A stretch of 64,000 bases of DNA from Saposhnikovia divaricata. Lineage: Eukaryota > Streptophyta > Magnoliopsida > Apiales > Apiaceae. The notes under the pieces are model-generated. The model was not told where the DNA came from and made no database searches. It was given only the letters and a program-made list of their open reading frames with translations. Made by a program: the position numbers and the translations under genes. Shown here in pieces: positions 24,710 to 36,624 of this stretch. Every line of letters starts with the position of its first letter. Within the stretch, counting starts at the first letter, position 1. The DNA lies in contig CM071597.1 of the NCBI GenBank assembly GCA_036435485.1, positions 54,791,881 through 54,855,880 of the forward strand. Reading direction: 5' to 3'.

Positions 24710-27071
24710 ATGTTTAGCACACGAAGAACTGCACCAAGCTCTACCGAAGCTTTACCAATCAGCTTCGCTCCGCCTCTTACCTCTGGAACAACCACGTTTG
24801 AACAAGGGACGATCCCCCAAACTCAAGTTTCTCAGCCTCCAGGGACGAATCCCCCTGCTGGGAGTACGCTGCCTATGGTTGTCCATCCAGATCAGGGAAC
24901 CAACTCTCTTCAGATGGTGATCTCTCCCCTGGTTGATCCTAATCACCCTCCATCTGGGGTACAGATCCATACTACGGATCTCCCCGTGAATACGAACCCA
25001 ATGTATGGGCTGCCCAACTACCCCCCTGTTCGAGAACCTGAACCGAGTGGTCATGCTTTGCAGATCCGAGATCGCGAGTACCTAGACTACTCCGGCCCCT
25101 ATACTACTGATTCGACATCTGAGGATGACGATGATGACCGTGACGAAGCCCCAAGGAGGCGACGTGCTAGTAGAGAGCCCCGAAGGAGGGCCCGAAGAAT
25201 CCATGATGGACCTCCACAAATGACTGGGGAAAGGATCAAGGCTCATGAGGCTGAGATCCAGAGGCTGAAAGATGACGCCGCCAGAGAGCAAGCAAGGCAG
25301 AATCAAAGTCTGCATCGACCTCCTCCAATCTCAGGAAGGGTTCCCGTCATAGATCTAGAGAGGTCCCGTCTAGGAGACGAAGAAGGGCCGATACCTCAAC
25401 TGAAGGAGTAACGAGGGCGGACACCCCCAGAAACAACCCCAAGGATCTGATGCCGCTAGATCTTGATGATCCAACACCTCCGTTCACTGAGGAGGTGATG
25501 AATGCCCGCATCTCAAAGAAATTCAAGATGCCGACGATCAAAGCCTATGATGGAATAGGCTACCTGCAAATTCGATTGGCTCTTTCAAGGAGTTGAAGAA
25601 TGCAATTGTTAGCCAATTCATTAGTGGAAGAGTTCATGAAAAAAGTTCTGCATCCCTCATGTATGTGGTGCAGGGGAAGAACGAGAATCTAAGGGGTTAT
25701 CTCAAGCGATTCACCAAGGAGACATTGAATATTACAGATCTGGAGAATAAAGTGGCCATAGTGGCCCTGGAACATGGAACCATCGATCCATTCTTTAAAA
25801 GATAATTGGCAAAGCACCCCCCTGAGAATATGGCCGAACTTCAACGAAGAGCTGAAAAGTATATTAAAGCTGAGGACAGCATGAAAAAGGAGGTTGTAGT
25901 GGGTAATGGCAAGGGCGCCAATGACTCAAAGAAACGGAAGCAAGAACAAGAGTATGATGCTAGGGACAAGTATCCCCGGACTAGCAAGGATTCTGATTCA
26001 CCCCCGAAGAAGAATTTGGGACCAAGATTCAACGACTATGCGAGACTGAATGCTCCTAGGAGTCAGATCTTGTTACATATCGAGAAAGACAAAGATTTTC
26101 GATGGCCGAAGCCACTTAGGTGTGATCCCGCAAAGAGAAACAACGATCAGTACTGTAGATTCAACCGCAATGTGTGTCATGATGATTGTAGGCAGTTGAA
26201 GGATGAGATTGAATTCTTGATCCGAAAAGGAAAGCTGAACAAGTTCACTAAGGGTGATGATCGTGGAACTCAAAAAAGGGATTATGATAGAAGAGACAAT
26301 GATAGAAGGGATGATGATCGAGATCGAGATCGTAACCCACAGCCCCGAGGGCCAGTTATTAACATGATTTGGGGAGGCCCGACAGTGGCCGGTACAACCC
26401 GAAACTCTCGGAAGGCGTATGCCAGAGAAGTGATGCACATCGTGGGAGAAGCCCCGAAGCGTGCCAGGACTGGGATAGCTATTGGTTTTGATGACTCAGA
26501 TCTCGAAGGGGTGAAGTTTCCCCATGACGACCCATTGGTCATAACCCCTGTGATTGGGAACTTGGAAGTGAAGCGGGTCTTGATAGACAATGGAGCTTCT
26601 GTTGATATTTTGTTTCATGTCACATTTATAAAGATGGGGTACACCGACTCTCAGTTGACCCCAACCAATATGCCAATTTATGGATTTAATGGAGTAGAAT
26701 CCAAAGTTGAAGGGACTATTCAGTTGCCTATAACTATTGGACAGGAGCCCAAGGAGGCCATTCAGATGTTGAACTTCTTGGTAATCAAAGCGGTTTCAAC
26801 GTACAACGCTATTCTCGGAAGGACTGAACTTCATGCATTCAAGGCTGTTGCCTCAACGTATCATATGAAGATCAAGTTCCCAACCAGGAATGGCGTTAGA
26901 GAACATAAAGGCGATCAAAAGATGGCACAAAGCTATTATGTAGCCTCGTTAAGGCCTAATAGAGTCGGGGGGCAAGTCCTTCCAATTGAAGACATGAATG
27001 TCCGCAGAAGAAAGGAACACCAAAAAAAAGCCAGCAGAGGACATCACACAGAAGCCTTAGACAGCCATTGA
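24710..27071 (+). pseudogene. Tat gag-protease region, copy B
   Basis: Same as copy A but without the early stop. Instead a 2-bp insertion near 25363 shifts the frame, so the first gag piece ends at 25411 (233 codons). The shared gag deletion (about 25555) and TAA (25803-25805) are present. The protease part differs from copy A by a few substitutions (for example T for A in HVTFIKMGY). Confidence 0.85.
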
Positions 27072-27278
27072 GGCTAAGGCGTTAACTGACTTTGTGGTTG
27101 AATGTACCATTAGCAACCAAGAAGTCGGGGGGCAGGAGGTAGTACCCCAAGCAGGAAGTGAACTTCAGAATAAGAATGATGATACCAGAAGGAATGGTGG
27201 ACGCTCTATTTTGATGGAGCATCAAAAACAAAATCAAGTGATGCAGGCCTAGTCTTGCAATGCCCCGATGGGCTCAAG
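27072..27278 (+). pseudogene. Displaced RNase H fragment, copy B
   Basis: Same fragment as at 20699-20905, carried along by the tandem duplication. 27279-27975 is its non-coding continuation, including one extra G in a G-run near 27750. Confidence 0.7.
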
Positions 27279-28073
27279 TTATCCTAGTAGGACTTAGCTT
27301 CATCTAGTAGAAGCAGAAATAAGGTTCATTGAAACCATTGCAGAGCATGTTGCTCCGAGTAGGACAATAGTACTCTATCACCCGATGAGTGCAAGTCAAG
27401 GATGAACGAGTATCGAAAATAAAAAAATAACGAATGGAAAACAAACAAATGCATAGGTGAAGATCCCGAAGGGTCAAAGCCATGAAAGGCCGAGGATGTT
27501 AAGGACTAGCTACTCTTCAATACTTATTAAGGACCTGGATTAAGGATCCAAGGATGAAGGCTAATAGATAACCTTAAGCAAGGATTAAGAAGTTCAAGCA
27601 AGCTCTCGTCTCAGAAGTTTAAAAGGCAAGAAGCCAACGGGATTTCATTTATCGAAATCTATATCGAGGAATCAACCCCGAATCCTAGGTTGAAGAACAG
27701 AAGCTGTTAGCCATGAAGGCCAAGGTTAGTTATGAAGGCCAAACTTGAGGGGGGGGTCATGAACCTCCAATTAAGATCCAAAGGTTGAAACTTCATGTTG
27801 ACTTGAAAACCAATATGTAACTTTGAAAACCTCCTAGAGAAGGTTCAAGACCTCGTGGGGCTAACCAGAAACCCCCTGGCCTTGGACCAGCAGCTCTGAT
27901 AGATATTTCGGTGATTGAGATTGAAAACCCTTGATTTCAAACTTTGGCGACCAAGACAAACATTGAAGCCATGACGGCCAAGCAAGCTGAGAAGTTACTT
28001 ATATGGGAGCATCTTTGAAAGAACCCCTGGAGGGCAAGTTGATAGCATTCTTGTAAGAAAATAGTGATGCGTT

Positions 28074-31000
28074 TGCTTGGACTGTAGCTGACATGCCAGG
28101 GATTGATCCCCAACTCATAACTCAGAAGTTGAATGTTGATCCTGGGCGGAAGACAATAAAGCAGAAGAAGAGAAATTTTGCTCCTGAAAGGCAGGAGGCC
28201 ATTAAACAAGAAGTTGACAAGCTCTTAGAGGCTGGGTTTATTGAAGAAATTCAGTTTCCCGAATGGTTAGCAAACCCTGTGATGGTCAAGAAAGCGAATG
28301 GGAAGTGAAGGATAGGTATAGACTTCACTGATTTGAATGATGCATGTCCGAAGGATTGTTTTCCCCTTCCAAGGATTGATATGTTGATAAATGCCACAGC
28401 TGGACATGAGATGTTGAGCTTCATGGATGGGTTCAGCGGCTACAATCAGATTAAGATGCACTAAGATGACATCCCTAAGGTATCTTTCATAACTGACTTT
28501 GGTGTTTTCTACTATATTGTTATGGCTTTTGGTCTAAAGAATGTAGGAGCTACTTACCAACGATTGGTGAATAAGATATTTGCCCATCTAATTGGAAAAA
28601 CCATGGAGGTCTATGTTGATGACATGTTAGTCAAGAGCCTACTCAAGGCAGATCACATTAAGCACCTCAGAGAGGCATTCGAAGTGCTGAGGCACCACAA
28701 GATGATGTTGAATCCAGCCAAGTGTGTTTTTGGCGTTGGGTCTGGAAATTTTTTGGGATTGATGGTTTCAAAGAGAGGCATAGAAGCCAATCCTGATAAA
28801 ATCAAAGCAATTTTAGACATGGAACCACCCCGTTCTGTAAGGGATGTGCAGAAGTTAACTGGGAGAGTGGCACCTCTAGGGAGATTTATCTCCAAGTCTG
28901 GTGACAAATGCTTCCCTTTCTTTCAAGCATTGAAGAAGGTGAATTTTTTTTAATGGACTGATAAAAGCCAAGAGGCCTTTGAACAATTGAAGAAGTACAT
29001 GGCCGAAGCCCCGTTATTGGCCAGGCCAAGTCTCGGAGAGACTCTTTATCTGTATCTAGCAGTGTCTGAACAAGCATTGAGTGCCGTCCTCTTTAAGGAA
29101 GAGAACAAGGTTCAGAGGCCTATCTACTATGTAAGCAAGGTGCTCCACGGAGCCGAGTTAAATTACTCATCCATCGAGAAATTTGCTTTGGCATTGATAA
29201 CAGCTTCAAGGAAACTATGACCGTACTTTCAGTCACATAAAATCGAAGTCCTGATGGACCAGCAATTGAGGAACATATTTCACAGCCTGAAAGCAAGTGG
29301 AAGATTGATTAAGTGGGCAATCGAACTTGGAGAGTTTGACATCACGTATAAGCCTCGAACGGCCATCAAGGCTCAGGCATTGGCTGACTTCGTGGTTGAA
29401 TGTACCATTAGCAACCAAGAAGTCGGGGGGCAGGAGATATTAACTACCCCTGAAAGTGGAGATAAAGATGAAGAACTCGTACCTGAATCAGAAGGAATAT
29501 TGGGTGCTCTATTTTGATGGAGCATCAAAAACAAAATCTAGTGGCGCAGATTTAGTGTTGCAAAGCCCCGATGGGTTCATAGTTGAATATGCTTTGAAGT
29601 TGGACTTTCCTACTACCAACAATGAAGCTGAATATGAGGCACTGATAGCTGGCTTAGGCTTGGCAAGAATCATGAGGGTCAAGAATCTCAAGGTCTGTGG
29701 AGACTCAAGGCTTGTAGTATCACAAGTGAATGGCGAGTTTGAGGCCAAGGATGAAACCATGGGAAAATATCTAAGGATCGTGAAGGGTGTTATGACCCAA
29801 TTTGAGGAATGCTATGTGGAGCACATCCCAAGAGAGGAAAACGTTAAGGTTAATGCCTTGTCCGAATTTGCTTCCTCTGAAATAGAGAATTATGCAGGGA
29901 GTGTTTACTTCCAGGTCTTGATGAAGGCCCCGTCCATCAACTCTAAGTTGATAGCACCAATTAATCTAGGAAGCTGTTGGATGGATCCCATCAAAACTCA
30001 CCTTCAAACTGGATGGCTTCCTAACGATGCCTTGGAGGCACGAAAGTTGTCAGTAAGAGCATTGAGATACGCCCTGATCGAAGGCATTCTCTACAAGAGA
30101 TCGTTTGTCATCCCATACCTGAATTGTTTAAGGCCCCATGAGGCAAGAGAAGCGCTGGAAGAAGTTCATGGAGGGATCTGTGGACAACACTTGGGGGGCA
30201 TAAGTCCTAGCTCACAAGATCACTCGTCTAGGATTCTATTGGCTAGAGATGTTGGCTGATGCAAAAAATTATGTTAAGAGGTGTGAGAGGTGCCAAAAGC
30301 ACGCTCCGATTGTAAGGCAGCCGCCTGAGATGTTGACCTCGATCAGCTCCCCTATTCCGTTTGCAATGTGGGGAATGGATCTACTTGTTCCCTTTCCCGT
30401 AGCATCTGCACAAAGAAAGTTTTTGATAGTAGCCATCGACTACTTCACTAGGTGAATTGGGGCTAAACCCCTAGCCAAGATAACCACCAAGCAAGTTACC
30501 CATTTCTTTTGGGAGAACGTGATATGTAGATATAGAATCCCGCGAATCCTTGTGACGGATAATGGGACGCAATTCAACAATGAAGAATTGAAGAAGTACT
30601 GTGAGGAAAATGCTATTGATCTTCGTTTTACTTCAGTAGCACACCCGCAAGCTAATGGACGGGCAGAGATAGCCAATCGGATAATCCTTGATGGACTGGA
30701 GAAAAGGGTCGAACGCTCAAGAAACACTTGGGTGGATGAGTTACTGCCTATACTTTGGGCATATCGCACCACTTGCAAAGTGATAACTGGAGCGACCCCG
30801 TTTTTTGTTGGCTTATAGAGCCGAGGCAGTTGTGCCCCTAGAAATCATGCATGCATCACCTCGAGTTGAGGTATATGAGCAAGAGACTAATGAAGAAGGC
30901 ATGAGGCTTGCGCTAGACCTAATTGATTATGTGAGGGACGAAGCAAATGCCCGGAATGCAGAGCATCAGAAGAGAGCATCCTTCCACTACAACCGAAGGG

Positions 31001-31182
31001 TTAAGGAGAGGTTCTTTCGGCAAGGTGAACGGGTTCTAAGGAAGATAGAAGCTTCTGGAATTGGTCAGAAGGGAAAGCTAGCCCCTAATTGGGAAGGGCC
31101 GTATCGAGTCAAGAAGACGCTAGGACGAAGATCCAACAAGTTGGAGACCTTGGATGGGAACGAGGCCATCCATCGTTTATAG
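28074..31182 (+). pseudogene. Tat RT-RNase H-integrase, copy B
   Basis: RT and RNase H match copy A, including the shared stops. Beyond 30205 this copy alone has integrase: HHCC-type finger (EVHGGICGQHLGG ... CERCQKH), catalytic stretches GMDLLVPFPVA, VTDNGTQFNN and ANGRAEIANR, and a C-terminal part with ERFFRQGERVLRKIEASG. A frameshift lies in the G-run near 30195. Stops at 30453-30455 and 30816-30818 break integrase. It is not functional as written. Confidence 0.88.
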
Positions 31183-31423
31183 ATGAAAAAAAAGAACAGA
31201 AATTATCCGCGTTATACAGAAAGAATTGTTATAATTCATACAAGCCGGAGAAGAAACAACTGATATATTTGCTGAAGTCATGAAACGGACGACCTTAGAA
31301 TGGATGTTTGCACTTAAGAAGATAAGCAACGAGTTTAGTCTTAAACACAAGGTTAGTAGTGCTAATCCTGAATTAAGGTGTAATAAGGATAGAAGTCACG
31401 AATGACCAAACTGACGATCTAAG
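31183..31423. other. Post-pol spacer of the Tat element
   Basis: Non-coding sequence between the integrase end and the first tandem repeats. Nothing further recognised. Confidence 0.5.
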
Positions 31424-32240
31424 ATCAAGATCGAGCTTCTGGATCCCTAGGATCGAGATCCAGCTTTTGGATCCTTGAAAGTCACGGGTGACCAAAATAC
31501 TAAATTAGAGATCAAGATCGAGCTTCTGGATCCCTAGGATCGAGATCCAGCTTCTGGATCCTTGGCCGACCACCTCCCGGCCGACCACGAAGGATTCGGG
31601 CCGTTTGGCCGACCACCTCCCGGCCGACCACGAAGGAATCAGGCCGTTAGAAATCAAGATCGAACTTCTGGATCCCTAGGATCGAGATCCAGCTTCTGGA
31701 TCCTTGAAAGTCACGGGTGACCAAAATACTAAATTAGAGATCAAGATCGAGCTTCTGGATCCCTAGGATCGAGATCCAGCTTCTGGATCCTTGAAAGTCA
31801 CGGGTGACCAAAATACTAAATTAGAGATCAAGATCGAGCTTCTGGATCCCTAGGATCGAGATCCAGCTTCTGGATCCTTGGCCGACCACCTCCCGGCCGA
31901 CCACGAAGGATTCGGGCCGTTTAGCCGACCACCTCCCGGCCGACCACGAAGGAATCAGGCCGTTAGAGATCAAGATCGAGCTTCTGGATCCCTAGGATCG
32001 AGATCCAGCTTCTGGATCCTTGAAAGTCACGGGTGACCAAAATACTAAACTAGAGATCAAGATCGAGCTTCTGGATCCCTAGGATCGAGATCCAGCTTCT
32101 AGATCCTTGAAAGTCACGGGTGACCAAAATACTAAATTAGAGATCAAGATCGAGCTTCTGGATCCCTAGGATCGAGATCCAGCTTCTGGATCCTTGGCCG
32201 ACCACCTTCCAGCCGACCATGGTGGATTGGACCCCCCTAG
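31424..32240. repeat. Tat 3' region repeats, type 1 (GATC-rich, about 87 bp, mixed with GGCCGACCA units)
   Basis: A unit of about 87 bp (GATCGAGCTTCTGGATCC then TAGGATCGAGATCCAGC then AGTCACGGGTGACCAAAATA) recurs about nine times, complete or partial. It alternates with blocks built on GGCCGACCACCTCCCGGCC. Degraded units continue to about 32600. Confidence 0.9.
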
Positions 32241-32609
32241 CCGACCAGCCTCTGGCCGATCACCTTGGATCAGGGCCCCTCGGCCGACCAGGTGCTAGCC
32301 GACCACGAGCTAGCCCTCGATCCGGCCGATCGCGGGTTAGTTCGTGGTCTTGAATCTTGGTTTTTTCAGCAAACCTCGGATAGTTTCTGATCCTGAATCT
32401 TGACTTTTTCAGCGAATCTTGGATGATTCTCCTTGAGATCACGGATGATTTTAGATCAAGACCCAGATTCTTGATCCTTAAGATAACAAAGTCACGAATG
32501 ACCAAAATAGTGATTTGAGATCAAGATCAAGTTTCTTGATCCTTGAGATTAAGATCAAGTTTCTTGATCCTTAAGATCATGGGTGACTTGAGATCAAGAT
32601 CAAGATCAG

Positions 32610-33360
32610 GTCCGGGTTTACTAGCCGACCACCATTGGCCGACCAAGCTCTGAGGAGGGCGTAAGCCGACCAAGACTGATTTTCAGTCCTACACGGACTG
32701 TTGACGCTGTTTGGGCCATATCTTGAGCTCCGGGTATCAGATTTGGACGATCTTACAGTCCACGCGAAGATCTCTGAGTTTTCTATAGTCTTGGAGACCA
32801 CTAGCCGACAACCTCTTGGCCGACCAAGCTCCAAGGAGGGCGTCAGCCGACCAAGACTGATTTTCAGTCCTACACGGACTGTTGACGCTGTTTGGGCCAT
32901 ATCTTGAGCTCCGGGTATCAGATTTGGACGATCTTACAGTCCACGCGAAGATCTCTGAGTTTTCTATAGTCTTGGAGACCACTAGTCGACCACCTCTTGG
33001 TCGACCAAGCTCCAAGGAGGGCGTCAGCCGACCAAGCCTGATTTTCAGTCCTACACGGACTGTTGACGCTGTTTGGGCCATATCTTGAGCTCCGGGTATC
33101 AGATTTGGACGATCTTACAGTCCACGCGAAGATCTCTGAGTTTTCTATAGTCTTGGAGACCACTAGCCGACCACCTCTTGGCCGACCAAGCTCCAAGGAG
33201 GGCGTCAGCCGACCAAGACTGATTTTCAGTCCTACACGGACTGTTGACGCTGTTTGGGCCATATCTTGAGCTCCGGATGTCAGATTTGGACGATCTTACT
33301 GTCCACGCGAAGCTAATTGAATTTTCTATAGTCTTGGACCATCCTTTGCCGACCACCTCA
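32610..33360. repeat. Tat 3' region repeats, type 2 (181-bp tandem array, about 4 copies)
   Basis: Landmark CTGTTGACGCTGTTTGGGCC recurs at exact 181-bp steps (near 32698, 32879, 33060 and 33241). Each unit holds GGCCGACCA and GACTGATTTTCAGTCC. Copies are nearly identical, suggesting recent expansion. The open frames on both strands are a by-product of the repeats. Confidence 0.95.
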
Positions 33361-33559
33361 TTTTTTGAGGGCCTTAACCAACTGGAAGTGGATGCTGATG
33401 GTCCGCCAACCTTGAAAAATCACTTTGATATTCAGAACACCCCTGACTCGCTTCATACCTCACTAAAGTGGTTCAGAACATTGAAACACGTTAGTGATGA
33501 TTCAAACATGATAATGATGATTCAACGTTTTCAGAAAACGTCAGCCGATCACCATTTAG

Positions 33560-34030
33560 CGCCATTAGTGCCGATAACACCGTTGGTGGCGATAGCACCG
33601 TTAGTGCTGTAAGCACCGTTAGTGCCGATAGCACCGTTAGTGCTGTAAGCACCGTTAGTGCCGATAGCACCATTAGTGCCGATAGCACCGTTAGTGGCGA
33701 TAACACCGATAATGTCGTTAGCACCGTTTAATGCCGATTAGCACCGATTAGTGTCGTTTAAGCACCGTTTAGTGCCGATTAGCACCGATTAGTGTTGTTT
33801 AAGCACCGTTTAGTGCCGATTAGCACCGAGTAGTGTCCTTTAGCACCGTGAGTGCCATTTTATACTTTTAACATTGTTTAACACTGTTTAAACATTATTT
33901 AAGGCTGTTTAGCGCTGTCTAGTGCCGTTTAGCGCCGTTTAGTGCCGTTTTATGCCGTTTAACGTCGTTTAAACATTGTTTAAGCATCGTTAAGGCTGAT
34001 TAGTGCCGATTAGCATCGAATTAACATTGT
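33560..34030. repeat. Tat 3' region repeats, type 3 (GCACCGTTAGTGCC minisatellite)
   Basis: Short units of about 18-22 bp, variants of GCACCGTTAGTGCCGATA, recur more than 15 times and decay into GTTTAG-rich sequence towards 34030. Confidence 0.9.
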
Positions 34031-34166
34031 CGTGAACGCGTCGGTCGCTCCACGCTTTACATAAAGACAATACTCGTGAAACACTAGTGTACAAAGATGA
34101 ACCCTGACCCAAGTCTCGAAAAAGGCCGTTAAAACTTCAAGGAAAACCTGATCAGTTTTCCTAGAA

Positions 34167-34179
34167 GTTGGGGGGCAAA
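34167..34179 (+). promoter_or_regulatory. Polypurine tract before LTR C
   Basis: GTTGGGGGGCAAA directly precedes the LTR start TGATAT, as expected for plus-strand priming. Confidence 0.8.
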
Positions 34180-34800
34180 TGATATGGGCTAAAAGTAAAC
34201 CCTAAAGACACATTTAATGTGGCATTTATTAGACCCGGAATGGTCCAAACGTGGGGCCCACCAGATGGGCCCAAACCCTATTTATAATATTAATTTCGTA
34301 ATTAATATTAAGGGTAATAAACAGCTCAGCAAATAAGAGTCAAACAAGGATATTACTCTTGCCTGACTTAGCCTCCAAGATACATATTTCAACATGGAAA
34401 CTGATTCCTATAAGGAAGAGATCTAGAACCTTCCTCAAGGAAGACTTGTCCACCAAGTCTCTGACTCCTACCATAATTCTAGGGCTTCTCAGCCTATATA
34501 AAGGGTCTAACCCCTCATCTCATAACTACGTTTTTGGGCAGAGCTCAATACGTCACTACGTTTTGGCTTAATCCTCGAATAAGGACATACAAGCCACTGC
34601 GCCCTAGGTGAGCTCTCGCCACCATAGCCTCGAGGGCACCATCACCTAGAACTACGTCCTGGCTTGATTCTCAGTAACGAGATACGTAGGCACTCTGTGA
34701 GGACCGATCAGTCTCGTAACACAGAAACAGCCATTAAAGCTCGAAGCTCAACCACCCTAGCATTAATTACAAATCGTAACCTAGTTTTTATTCCACAACA
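34180..34800 (+). repeat. LTR C (3' LTR), 621 bp
   Basis: Preceded by a polypurine tract and followed by the target duplication GTGTT. About 1% different from LTR A by eye. Confidence 0.93.
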
Positions 34801-34805
34801 GTGTT

Positions 34806-34845
34806 CTTTATTGTTCTTTATATAAGGGTGTTCTTTTTGAGCAAT

Positions 34846-34848
<3 letters not shown>
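34806..34848. mobile_element. Right end of the MITE split by the Tat element
   Basis: Inverted match to 17344-17395 (TATATAAGGGTGTTC, GAGCAATGGC), ending at an (AT)n tract. See the left part. Confidence 0.5.

Positions 34849-34920
<72 letters not shown>
34849..34920. repeat. (AT)n microsatellite
   Basis: 36 AT units on the right side of the split MITE. Confidence 0.98.
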
Positions 34921-34923
<3 letters not shown>

Positions 34924-36048
34924 TTTTGGTCTACAACCACCATTGGTTGGAACAGTCACCACTACTGCTGCAACTCTTCATTGCTGCAACACTGCCGCAA
35001 CCCTTTATTGCGCGCGGCAGTAGTAAAAATATTACTGCCGCAGTCCTTCATTGCGGTAGTATTTATTAGTTGCTTAAATAAAAAAACATAGCATAAGTTT
35101 GGATTCGAACTCTTGACCTTTTACAAATTATGCAGAACTTTTGCCACTCCACCAACTTGTCCTCTAGAAATTTTAAAAAAATTATCTTATATATTATTTA
35201 AAATTATTAATTTGATAAATATTTATTTATAAAATTAATAAAAATATTAAATTAAAACCATTCATTTGGATTCGAACTCTTGACCTTTTGCAAATGAAAC
35301 AAACATTTTGCCACACCACCAACTTGTACTCTTGCAGGTTTAAGCAACATTATCTTACATATTATTTTACATTATTGTAATTTGATATATATTTATATAA
35401 TTAATAAAAAATAGTAAATTAATAGATAATAACATATAAAAATGTGTATAGACGATTTAATGAACATGGGAATGACTTCCAACCATGATACATTTAAATT
35501 ATTATTTAATTAAATTTTAAAACAAATTTAGGAAAAAAATGTTATGTAAAGTCAAAATTTGAAAATAATGATAATATATATTATTATATTCTTAAAAATG
35601 AAAAAAATAGCATGAAACAGTAATGTAAGTTAAAATGAATGAAAACGTAAAGAAAAATTTATATTGAATATTTTAAATAGAAAAAATAGCAAAAAATGTT
35701 ACCATACTGATTTATTTTTCAACAGTTATCTAAGATTGAGATGTACATGTCAATCCATCATTATTTAAACTACATAACATTTAAAAATATCCATAATACA
35801 TTATTAAAGATACTTTAAAGTTAAAATTAATATAGTTTTTTTATTTGGATGCATATTTGAAGATTTAAAAATAAAATAAAAAAATGAAAAATCTTAATTT
35901 CCTTCCGCATGGGCTCATTGCGGCTCAAAAAAAATTTTCGGCATTAAATACAGTTGGTGGCTGGTAATAAATAAACCACCTGCAACAATGTTTCATTGCG
36001 GCAGTTCGCATTTAAGGCTTCCTGTCGCATTGTTTCATTGCGGCAGGC
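34921..36048. other. Transposon-like AT-rich region with GCGGCAG subterminal motifs
   Basis: Both ends carry repeats of CTGCCGCA / TTCATTGCGGCAG (34960-35060 and 35925-36055), a pattern seen in subterminal regions of DNA transposons such as CACTA elements. Inside is a direct repeat of about 170 bp (GGATTCGAACTCTTGACC at 35101 and 35271). No transposase was seen and the termini are not clear, so the class is open. Confidence 0.4.
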
Positions 36049-36183
36049 GTGAAATCTGTTTCCTTTAAGGTTACAGAATTTGTCTTCTTCAATTTCCTTT
36101 TTTCAAACAGCAGAAAACACCTACGAATTTTATGGGTTTGGAGCTTAAAAATTCATCCAAAATTAAGGTTAGTGCTCTATTCA

Positions 36184-36624
36184 ATGGCTTCATTTTTATT
36201 TAGCTCTTCTAGTTCATCTAGTGAACGTAATGGTGATAATTATGTTACGCCGTCCGTTAAAAAAAATCATATTTCTCGTAAATTATTCGTTGATGATATA
36301 GATATTGATAATTATTATAGTAGTGTTCATAAACGTAGAGTGAATTACAATGTTCATAAAGATAAAATGAATGTTGATGAAGTTGGTGGAGAAAAAAATG
36401 ATGGTGGAAAGGGTAAAAACAAGATAATTATTAGTGATGGTGATGATGAAAAAGATGAGAAATTTGGGATGGGAAAAAATGATGATGAAGGAGATGAGGA
36501 TATTAGGATGGGAAAAATTGATGATGATGATGAGGATATTAGGATGAGAAAAATTGATGATGATGAGGATATTTCGTTAAACCAAATAGATGCCCTGTTT
36601 TTGGCACCCATGCTCGTACGGTAG
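36184..36624 (+). CDS. Hypothetical acidic repeat ORF, cut by an LTR insertion
   Basis: The frame is open from 36049. The more likely start is the ATG at 36184 (MASFLFSSSSSSSERNGDNY). The product is Ser-rich, then basic, then strongly acidic, with a short tandem repeat (DEDIRMGKIDDDDEDIRMRK). The frame enters the LTR at 36611 and stops at 36624, so the natural 3' end is lost. Its start sits next to the GCGGCAG motifs, so it may be a transposon ORF rather than a host gene. No family recognised. Confidence 0.35.
   Translation: MASFLFSSSSSSSERNGDNYVTPSVKKNHISRKLFVDDIDIDNYYSSVHKRRVNYNVHKDKMNVDEVGGEKNDGGKGKNKIIISDGDDEKDEKFGMGKNDDEGDEDIRMGKIDDDDEDIRMRKIDDDEDISLNQIDALFLAPMLVR

Larger units (their letters stand above)
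23832..30205 (+). repeat. Tandem duplication, copy B (6374 bp)
   Basis: Second copy. Unlike copy A it runs on into integrase and the 3' region, so it keeps the original downstream continuation. It also contains the duplicated target-site copy GTGTT at 24051-24055. Confidence 0.95.
17685..34800 (+). mobile_element. Ty3/gypsy Tat/Retand-type LTR retrotransposon, degenerate, internally tandem-duplicated
   Basis: Starts TGATATGGGC and ends ATTCCACAACA. The 5-bp target duplication GTGTT is perfect (17680-17684 and 34801-34805). Order: LTR A, gag-PR-RT-RH; then duplicated flank, LTR B, gag-PR-RT-RH-IN; then repeat-rich 3' region, polypurine tract, LTR C. Lineage evidence: primer site TGGCGCCGTCTGTGGGAA, two RNase H regions after RT, and tandem repeats before the 3' LTR. 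Without one duplicate the element would be about 10.7 kb. Shared stops and frameshifts in both copies show it was already inactive before duplication. Confidence 0.9.

Noticed and set aside
31424..33360. Regular repeats with spacers, resembling a CRISPR array
   Set aside because: Plant retrotransposon context, no unique spacers and no Cas genes; these are tandem repeats of the Tat 3' region.
32260..33724. Open frames on both strands in the 181-bp and GCACCGTTAGTGCC repeats
   Set aside because: They repeat with the DNA unit and have no family similarity; by-products of tandem repeats in a retrotransposon 3' region.
35101..35330. GGATTCGAACTCTTGACC resembling the B-box end of a tRNA gene, twice
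   Set aside because: No acceptor stem, anticodon arm or A box could be assembled. It recurs as part of a 170-bp direct repeat in transposon-like DNA.
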